A DNA stretch of 64,000 bases, from contig PDUO01000014.1 of NCBI GenBank assembly GCA_003008705.1, forward strand, positions 656,696 to 720,695, in the 5' to 3' direction. Source of the stretch: Pezicula radicicola (taxonomy: Eukaryota; Ascomycota; Leotiomycetes; Helotiales; Dermateaceae). Within the stretch, counting starts at the first letter, position 1, and the number at the start of each line of letters is the position of its first letter. Made by a program: the position numbers and the translations under genes. The notes under the pieces were generated by a model. It saw only the letters and a list, made by a program, of their open reading frames with translations. It made no database searches and was not told the origin of the DNA. Of this stretch, positions 56,896 to 64,000 are shown piece after piece.

Positions 56896-57734
56896 TCAAA
56901 GCTTAAATGGTATACAACATAAGTTCGAACTACATTGCCTTAAAAAACTAAACGGCTCTTAGATGTAATAATAACAAAATCAGCTAAGAGCATCATGTTG
57001 CCATTGCCCCTATTCATTAGCGAGGGTCTAGACCACAAACGAAATTTAAACGTGGAATATCTGACCGCAAGTCCTCAAACCCGAAACGATCCACGTAGTG
57101 ACGTAGAAATAATGAAGATCACACAATGATAAGTTGATAAAAGATATGAAATTTTGTGATAGACGTGGGGGCTCTTTCTTTGCGACGTGCAACAAACGTT
57201 CTTTTAATACTTTGGGACGAGTCAGAAACCGGGCGACAATGGTCTGTTCACTATGTTGGTAGTTGGCTTGGCGGAAGTCTTTTCATGACTCGTTGGTTGT
57301 TTGGATTTCACATGTGCACATAGAGACGATAGTTTAAGTATGTGAAAGAAAGGATGTTAAACTAGTAAAAAGCTGCACAAGAACTCACTTTAAGCCATGT
57401 GCTATTAGGAAGTAAGATAGGCGGGATACTAAGACTTTTTCTATCACTACATGGTGCCTTGGTTGGTAACATACTCACTAATTTTGTCTAGTTGCTTCAG
57501 AAGCCAGCTGAGGGTTTCTCTAGTGTCCAAATAAGCACTACATAGTAGTCAACTATAAAGTCACTAAAAGTTAGCCTTCAGCATTTAGTAAAGCTATTGG
57601 ATTAGATGTCACATGTTCACTACCAGGTAAAAGGAGGTGAGGGTCGGTTAAAGTATGAACCCAACAGATAGAGTTTTGGACAAGCAAACAAGCGAGTGTC
57701 GTAATGCGAACCCGTCAAGAGCTTGACAAAGTCT

Positions 57735-57914
57735 ATATCCCCTCCCTCGTATATTGGTCAACGCTTAGGCCACAGGGACGTGCGGGTATCGATCAAATAG
57801 AGTAGTTCTAGCCAATAAACTTCCTATACTTGCCTCTGAGACGCGTTAAGCGATTGTAGACAAGCAAAGTGTCTAATCCTTGCCCACATGGCCAATATAC
57901 GAGGGAGGGGATAT
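57735..57914. mobile_element. 180-bp inverted-repeat element (MITE-like)
   Basis: The left end opens ATATCCCCTCCCTCGTATAT and the right end is its reverse complement. The match continues through TGG and, after one transition, CA, giving arms of about 26 bp. The 128-bp centre is non-coding. TA dinucleotides occur at both borders, but no clear target duplication can be assigned. It could be a miniature transposon or a fold-back repeat. Confidence 0.55.
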
Positions 57915-58455
57915 TCAAGTTGACAAGTGGATTAAGCTAAGTATAAAAGACCTGCGAAGTCGGCGTGGAGGTCTGTTTTGTAAGTATCCCGGGTAACGTT
58001 ACCCCTTTTTTAACTCCACCTTTTCGGCTAGCAATGTAAGTTATGTTTGTTTGATATCTTCGTACCTGTTCAAGCACACCAGCTAAAGAAGACATGGATA
58101 CTGCAGAATTTTCTACTAAGGCACAGTAACATGCCAAAGAGCTTAGCCTCAAGAAGTTACCGTAGCAAGACAAGACAGGCTTAACTTCAAGCTTAGCCAG
58201 CATTACCCCGCGAGCTCCACCAAACTTTAAAACATATCTCCTCCGACGGGTAACATCATTGCCGTAAAATTTCTTATCGCTCCACCTCACCCCACTTAAT
58301 ACATGCTATCCCACTCCAGAAACGTTCAATCCTAAACTAGGCAATGCAACTACTGACAATGTAAACAAGAGTCAATCCCTTCTTGAAATGGCTTCACCTC
58401 AACCTATCCCTCGTCACATCTATCCCAACATCAACCCCTCCATCAAAAGCCCACC

Positions 58456-59530
58456 ATGTCAGGCCCTCAACCACCACATCCCCTCCACCCCTCCATAAGC
58501 GATAAACTAGATCCAGTTTACAAAGCCTTCTACAACGAACATATAATAGACAAACAACAAGTACATCTCCAGCCCGTAGCAGCTTCCCGTACAAGCGGTA
58601 CACTAATCCCGGGCGGCGGTCCAAAACTACCCGTTGGCAAGACTCAAGATATCAGTATCTCTCGCATCGAAACAACAGGTCCAGATGTCAAGGTCAGGGT
58701 GTTTACACCAGAGAGAGAAAAGCCTGAGAAAGGATGGCCGGTTATGATTTATTATCATGGTGGAGGATGGGTATTAGGTAATATTGATACAGAGAATAAT
58801 GTCTGTACGCATATGTGTGTTAGGGCTAAATGTGTTGTTATAACTGTTGATTACCGGTACGTACCACATTCTCTCTCTGACCAACACGGAGAAGAGAAAA
58901 CAAACTGACAAATATCAAAGACTTGGCCCAGAAGATCCCTACCCAGCCGCCGTCCACGATTCTTGGGAAGCCCTTCTCTGGACCTTTACCAAAGGCGCCT
59001 CACTTCTAAACCTCGACCTCTCTAAAGCCGCAACCGGTGGTTCCTCGGCCGGTGGAAACCTAGCTGCAATAATGTGCCACAAAGCTCTTTCGTCTCCTAC
59101 TCCCATAAAATTCTTGGTTCAATTACTCCTCGTGCCTGTCACTGATAACACTGCACTTCCATCCAACAATATTTCTTGGAAAGAGAACGAGTTCGTGTGT
59201 GCGTTACCGGCTGAGAAAATGTTATGGTATCGACGACATTATCTACCTAATGAGGCGACGTGGAAGGAGCCGGAAGCTAGTCCGTTATTATATCCAGATG
59301 ATGCTGGGTGGGAGAAATTGCCGAAGGCGTTGGTTGTGGTTGGAGGGTTGGATGTGTTGAGGAGCGAAGGTGAAGCTTATGCAGCAAAGTTGAAGGCTTC
59401 TGGTGTGGAGGTGCAGTTAGAAGTTATGAATGGTATGCCGCATCCATTTTTAGCTATGGATGCGGTTTTGGAACAGGGGAAGCAGACGATTACTTGGATG
59501 TGTGAGGCGTTGCAGAAGGCCTTCGCTTAG
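58456..59530 (+). CDS. Alpha/beta-hydrolase-3 esterase/lipase (hormone-sensitive-lipase type)
   Basis: There are two exons, 58456-58856 and 58921-59530, with a 64-bp intron (GTACGT...CAAAG), giving 336 residues. The oxyanion-hole motif HGGGW is at 101-105. DYRLGPEDPYPAA spans the splice and fixes it. The nucleophile Ser176 is in GGSSAGG, the probable acid Asp lies in VVVGGLDVLRSEG and the probable His in GMPHPF. Together these mark the hormone-sensitive-lipase-like carboxylesterases, which hydrolyse short-chain esters. No signal peptide is evident, so a cytosolic enzyme is likely. Some fungal members act on metabolites or xenobiotics, but no substrate can be assigned here. An earlier ATG at 58389 is out of frame. 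Confidence 0.9.
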
Positions 59531-59686
59531 ATTGGTTAAAGCGCGAGCTTGATGATCTGGGCGTTCTGTAGACAAGATAGAGGTTTAGAACTCACAAGAA
59601 AGAAGTTGAGTAAAAGAATAGAGATATTATTCAGCAGTTCAGAGCACCTTCAGAAACAAATGAAAAAACAAGTCCACTCCCTGTAC

Positions 59687-61347
59687 TTAGATGAATAATG
59701 GCTCATTAGATCTCCCACCGCCCCGCATAGCCTCTTCAATTTCTTCATCCCTAATATCGATATATTTTCTTCCATCAAGAGTCTGCGCCCTCCATGTTCT
59801 CATTCCTGTTTCAACCAGCCCAACAACAGTATTAGCCTGTGGTCTGGCACCCTTTCTGTCGCTCAGCATAGCGGCAACAATATTCCTGATGCCCTCTGAA
59901 TATCCTCTATCGTTCATTCGTGAGATTGTCCAGCTATAATCGGAGATACGAGGCGGAGGCATCCCAGTCATCATGCAGAAGATGACAGCACCAAGAGACC
60001 AGATCTCAGAGGAGCGTCCCCATGTACTCTCGTTGCTGAATATTTCCTATAGGAAGGTTAGATGGGGTGTTGGAAAGACGGAGAAAATGGTAATCATACA
60101 GGAGGCCAATAATGCTTCTTCTCCGTAGCTACTCTGACTCCCTCAGTTTCTACCTCGTTCCACGGAGTCGGAACAAGTGCCACTTTCTTATTGGAAGCAA
60201 TCTTTGCATATTCGAAGCCTCCAAGCTTGCATTCACCATACGTCTCCTTCCCCTTGGGTTTCCTGAAGAATATATTTCCCGGGTTAACGTCTCTAGTAAG
60301 TATTGGCATCCAGTCTTCATCGTGCGAGTTGAAATCATCTGTTATACCCACAGTCTCCTTAACTCCGTAGTGTAACCAAAGGAGAGCTCGGGATATCGAG
60401 CCAAGAACATGCCAGCATAGAGATTCGGGGAGCGAGAAACGATGTGGGTCGTATTGAACAAGCTTTTGCCATTTCGGGTGCTCGGGTGCTGGAACAGATG
60501 GGAGAAGGTCTGCAAGACAGCCAGCCGTCATGTCTTCCCAGACTGTGATATTGTTATAAATGCCAGCGTTTTCTACCTCCCCAGTTCTGCTGGAATTATC
60601 AACAATGTCGATGAGTGAGACAATATTGGGATGGTTGAGGATACGGGAGAGTGCGATCGCAGCAACTGGAAGGACGGCGGTTTTGAGACGCATCTTTTGG
60701 CTCGCAGCGTATTCTTGCATCATTATATCCCTAACATAGATTTTCTCACCCCCATCCTCCCCACCATCTGTTTGTCCTTTGTATGGAGTCCTTCCCTGTT
60801 TCCAGATGAAACCTTCTCCGTATGGACTCACGGGTTTATTCTTTCTGTCGTAGGTAATACCCTTCCGAACTATCATGCCCGTTGAATCTCGATAGAGTCG
60901 GTTCCCTTCTTGATCCAGTCTAGGTTCCCCGTATTCATCCCACAGCACAGGTTTTCCATCCACGTCAAAGTTCGTGGGGTTATCTTCCCTTGGCCACTCG
61001 TTCGGAGTGGATGGTGTTGCTCCTGATGCGTTCGCTGGATGGGCATGGCCTTGGTCTCCAACACGTTCTACTCCAGTACCACCCATCTCTATATCTCCGT
61101 CAACTGTCCTCCTTCCAGCTACCGATCTCTGCAATGCTGCCTTAGCTGCTTTGACTGCAGCGTTATTGTCAAAATCAGTCTTAGGCTTTCGTGGTTTTGG
61201 AGTTTTGTCAACACAAAAAGCATCTAGCAAGGGCATTCCGAGAAACTGCTCGCCATCACTAGCTCTGATGACCTGGACCGAAGTATTAACAGCATGCTCA
61301 TGGTTGATATCGTGAGGATTGCGCAAAATGTAACGTTCGCGCGCCAT
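59687..61347 (-). CDS. Protein-kinase-like protein, probable pseudokinase
   Basis: There are two exons, 61347-60100 and 60046-59687, joined in phase 0 over a 53-bp intron, giving 535 residues. The N-terminal 170 residues are polar (KTPKPRKPKTDF and an acidic linker). The kinase-like domain has SRILNHPNIVSLIDIV (alpha-C to beta-4), an HRD-like loop LTRDVNPGNIFF with Asp353 and Asn358, then CKLGGFEYA where DFG should be. Here DFG is replaced by GFE (377-379), so the metal-binding aspartate is missing, and HRD reads TRD. The C-lobe continues with SSEIWSLGAVIFCMMTG. The fold appears complete but catalysis is doubtful, so a scaffolding or regulatory role is possible. Similar divergent kinases are frequent in filamentous fungi. 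Substrates or partners are unknown. Confidence 0.8.
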
Positions 61348-61751
61348 TGCTTTGAATATAGTTTTGATATTTCGCTATCAAGTTTCTGGTAGTGGATGTA
61401 AACGATGGGGAAAGGTCTCTTTCCAAGGCTTTTAAAGTCGTTTCTCGGGATGCAGCAAGGTAAACATGTCAATTTATCGGGAATGTTGCAAGAAATGCAA
61501 TGTCTCATATCTCAATCAACTGGGACTATTGGACGGAGACAAAACAAGCGGTACTTAGACACCAAGAAATTCATGACAAAGAACTTCTTGAGCTATTACT
61601 TCCTGCTGAAATACAATACACTTACTCAAAGAGTTGTTGAAAGTGTCCCATTCTGTGATCGCTTCGCTAAAATATTACTTGACAGTAAATTCCAGGAGCT
61701 TCATGAAATTGAAAAAAGGCGAAAGAACAGTAGTTTGAAAGATCCATTACG
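61348..61751. other. Short intergenic region with an unsupported open frame
   Basis: A 116-codon plus-strand open frame (61405-61755) fills most of this gap and ends over the stop of the next gene. It is Lys/Phe/Leu-rich with no motif. It could be an unannotated small gene or, more likely, chance within untranslated DNA. Confidence 0.35.
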
Positions 61752-63591
61752 CTAATAATCAAAGTTCTCATATATCACATTTTGACCTTCTAACCAACTT
61801 AATAAAACATTTCGCAGAGGCGTACTAGTACAAATATACCACCTTTCGAAATTGCTTCCAGTGGATAAGTCCTCCTTGCGGATTCTGCGACTCTTTGTTA
61901 TAGCGCCAGATGCTTCAATCTTGTTCCATTCATACTTCTTTTCTTCTCCATCTCCAGTAACATATAGCTCTGTGGACTTTCCGAGTCCAGGGATCTTATT
62001 GAAGGTGTCCATCACCAGACCCAGATCTTCTACCTTGACGGTCCAATACAGCTTAAGCCGCCTCATATCTAGTAATGGTGCTTGAGCAATTAGAGGAGTG
62101 ATGCCAATTCCAGCCGCAACAAAGGCTACTTTGTCATCTGCGTTCTGTTCAATAAAAAACTCGCCAGCAAAACCTTTCAGTGAAACTTCCAGATCCGTAC
62201 GCATATTGTATTTGAACAAGAAGTCAGTGACTACACCAACATTGCGGATAGTAATCTCGAACTGGTCAGAGCCTTGGTCCGTTGTTTGTTGATTCGAGAC
62301 GGTAAAGGTGCGCAAATAGTCATCATTGAGACTTTTGGGATCATCATCTCGCATATGACTATATCCAATGTCAAGCTCATCTTCGAATCCTAGAGCCACG
62401 TACTGGCCTGGTTTCCAGTGAAGGTCCTTGTCTGAACTTAGAATCTTGAATCGGAATCGGGCAACTTTGGCAGTCAGTAGTTTTCGATCTATTAGTTTCG
62501 CATGTAACTTTTTGTCGTCGCTTGAAATTCCTTGACGTTTCTCCGTCGAAAGAAACCTCACAGGTGGATTGTAAGGAGAGAACTCTCCTGCTTGTCCACG
62601 GACTGCAAGGCTGTTAGAGACAAATCGTGCAGCCTCCACATATATCTTGACGGCAAGATTAGAGTGGGAAATCAAGTTGATTGCATCCCTTCCGGCCAGT
62701 ATTTCAGTTCTTCCTGTTATATATAACATGTCGCCAGTTTCGAAGTCGGGAAATACCAAGCCTGCTTGCGGCGTTGTGTTCAGGTTTCCAAGTGTCTGGT
62801 AAAGCCGGTTGCCCGAATACTCTGGATAAACCAGCGTAACGCCATTTGTGTCATTTGAGAGCAATCTCACGAATCCTGGTGGTCCGCCTCTATGATTCGT
62901 ATCCATGTCTAAGTCATGATTCGAGGAAGAGATGAAGAATAGGTCGGATTTAGCTAGTAGGTCTACTGCTGCCTGCGTTAACGGTAAGTCTTTCGAGAGA
63001 AGCTTCGGTTGAGGTAGATGGGGTACGATATGCTTCTTATTCAGATATTTCGGACAGTTTCCTTGTGTCAAGTCAGCATAGTTCAAAATTTGAATATCCA
63101 AGTATCAACGTACCCAAACTTTGATCAATCTTCACAACCAGCTGTAGCTCTCCAAGGCCCTCCTCAGTAGCCTGCAGAGCACCTGCAACCATCCTCCCGT
63201 ATAGCTTTACCCTTTTTCTGTTCTCCAAATCAATTGCTAATGCGCTCACCATCCTTCCTTGGCCTTGCTCTCTCACGACTTCTCCATCCCCCTTTGTGCC
63301 CAATAATGTCTCTCCAACAGGGTCATATGTGCGATCGACAGTCGTCTTAATACCAATTATTGACTGCGCAACTGGTCTGGAGAATCCCGGTTCTCCGCCC
63401 CATAGTGTTGTCCAAGGTCGACCTTCTGAGTCGAGTGCTCCCACAGCCAGCAGAGGCGATCTTATGAGCGTATTTGCAGCAAAGGCAGTAAGGAGGGGTT
63501 GTGTCGGGTTGTCCATCATCGGGCTTTGGAGGCGCCGGTGCATTTCTACCTCTCCAGCGTGCCATTGTGTCTTGGCTTCGTAGAATTCCAT
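61752..63591 (-). CDS. Two-domain flavoprotein: PNPOx-like FMN domain fused to ferredoxin-reductase-type domain
   Basis: There are two exons, 63591-63114 and 63061-61752, with a 52-bp intron, giving 595 residues. The N-terminal half (about 1-320) matches the pyridoxamine-5'-phosphate-oxidase-like split-barrel family (SPLLAVGALDSEGRPWTTLWGGEPGF, then FISSSNHDLDMDTNHRGGPPGFV). The C-terminal part has the FAD-binding domain (KPGQYVALGF, YLRTFTVSNQ) and the NAD(P)-binding domain (AFVAAGIGITPLIAQ, ELYVTGDGE). It ends at the WYICTSTPLRNVLLSWL segment. There is no C-terminal 2Fe-2S ferredoxin domain, which some relatives carry. It likely passes electrons from NAD(P)H through FAD to the FMN-type domain in the cytosol. 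The reaction is unknown; nitroreductase- or oxygen-linked activity would be guesses. Confidence 0.87.
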
Positions 63592-64000
63592 GTTTTCTAG
63601 CTTTAGGGAGCTTTGATTTCGGTGTATCCGTTAGGCTTGTCCTGTCCTCAAGGAGGCTGATTGCGCCGATGAAGAGAAGGGCTATCAACCATCTTTATAG
63701 GCTTGTTTGGATTCTTCTCGAACACGCAGATTAGCAATGCGAAGTACTTACCAATAAGAAAGGTGCTCGAATGACGAATGCACACGGAGAAAGGCGCGGA
63801 GGGCGTCGGCGTCTGAGAAGGCGTTCAGACAACCAACCAATAGCGGGGTGATTTGCGGCTTACTCAGCTTGGTGGAAACCCAAATTCAACGCCATCCACC
63901 ACATCTCCGTTATGTTCTCCAGTAAGACTTTTGAGTATACAAGCTGGCTACTATTGGCATGCATGATTACCGTCCTCCAGCTTCCAGTTCATGGTTCTCA
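63592..64000. other. Upstream region at the right window edge
   Basis: Contains the promoter of the flavoprotein gene. A minus-strand donor-like GGTAAGT at about 63746-63752 may mark a 5' UTR intron. No gene start could be supported before the window ends. Confidence 0.4.

Larger units (their letters stand above)
55686..58455. other. Long intergenic region carrying repeats
   Basis: About 2.8 kb has no convincing gene. Open frames at 56276-56530 and 57937-58290 (minus) lack motifs. The region holds a degenerate repeat tract (56690-56895) and a small inverted-repeat element (57735-57914), listed separately. The left 300 bp is the promoter of the GPI-type gene. Confidence 0.5.

Noticed and set aside
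57937..58290. 117-codon minus-strand open frame
   Set aside because: No domain recognised; it abuts a repeat element and is not supported by neighbours.
61405..61755. 116-codon plus-strand open frame antisense to gene ends
   Set aside because: Lys-rich low-information peptide that runs into the 3' end of the flavoprotein gene; kept only as a note in the intergenic entry.

Overview
The window looks like nuclear DNA of a filamentous ascomycete (Pezizomycotina). Genes carry many short introns (about 43-90 bp) with GTAHGT-type donors, CTAAY-type branch points and YAG acceptors. Fungal-specific families dominate: Zn2Cys6 factors, a PDR-type ABC pump, a sedolisin, a Kch1-like membrane protein and GPI-anchored proteins. 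AT-rich islands and relics full of C-to-T style stop codons suggest repeat-induced point mutation (RIP). Helotiales/Leotiomycetes would fit, but that is only an impression.

Layout. 0-8 kb: the N-terminus of a secreted tannase/feruloyl-esterase-like protein at the left edge, then an AtuA-like gene, a Zn2Cys6 factor and a divergently transcribed MFS carrier, which together resemble a small catabolic cluster. 8-12 kb: sparse, AT-rich DNA with gene relics, an intron-containing tRNA-Ala-like gene and a mutated NACHT/STAND-type N-terminal gene. 12-31 kb: a secreted sedolisin, an SDR, an NmrA-like reductase, a full-size PDR-type ABC transporter, a second Zn2Cys6 factor and another SDR. This is a plausible detoxification or metabolite-handling neighbourhood without a core synthase. 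31-35 kb: a transposon hotspot holding a 455-bp TIR element abutting a transcription-factor relic, a 164-bp TIR element and a 2-kb piggyBac-like element with a mutated transposase. 35-44 kb: a Kch1-like gene, a long upstream region, a pseudogene and an AT-rich island. 44-56 kb: a GPI-type protein, an NCS1 permease pseudogene, an orphan gene, a secreted GH31 glycosidase and a second GPI-type protein. 56-64 kb: repeat-bearing intergenic DNA, an HSL-type esterase, a pseudokinase and a two-domain flavoprotein reductase.

Exon models were built by hand from splice signals, reading phase and family conservation. The multi-exon models each sum to a whole number of codons. No search or alignment was run, so family names rest on recognised motifs. 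I did not find a clearly new biological system. The most notable items are the nested TIR elements at 31.8-34.9 kb, the pseudokinase, and several pseudogenes whose intron phase is intact but whose frames carry C-to-T type stops.
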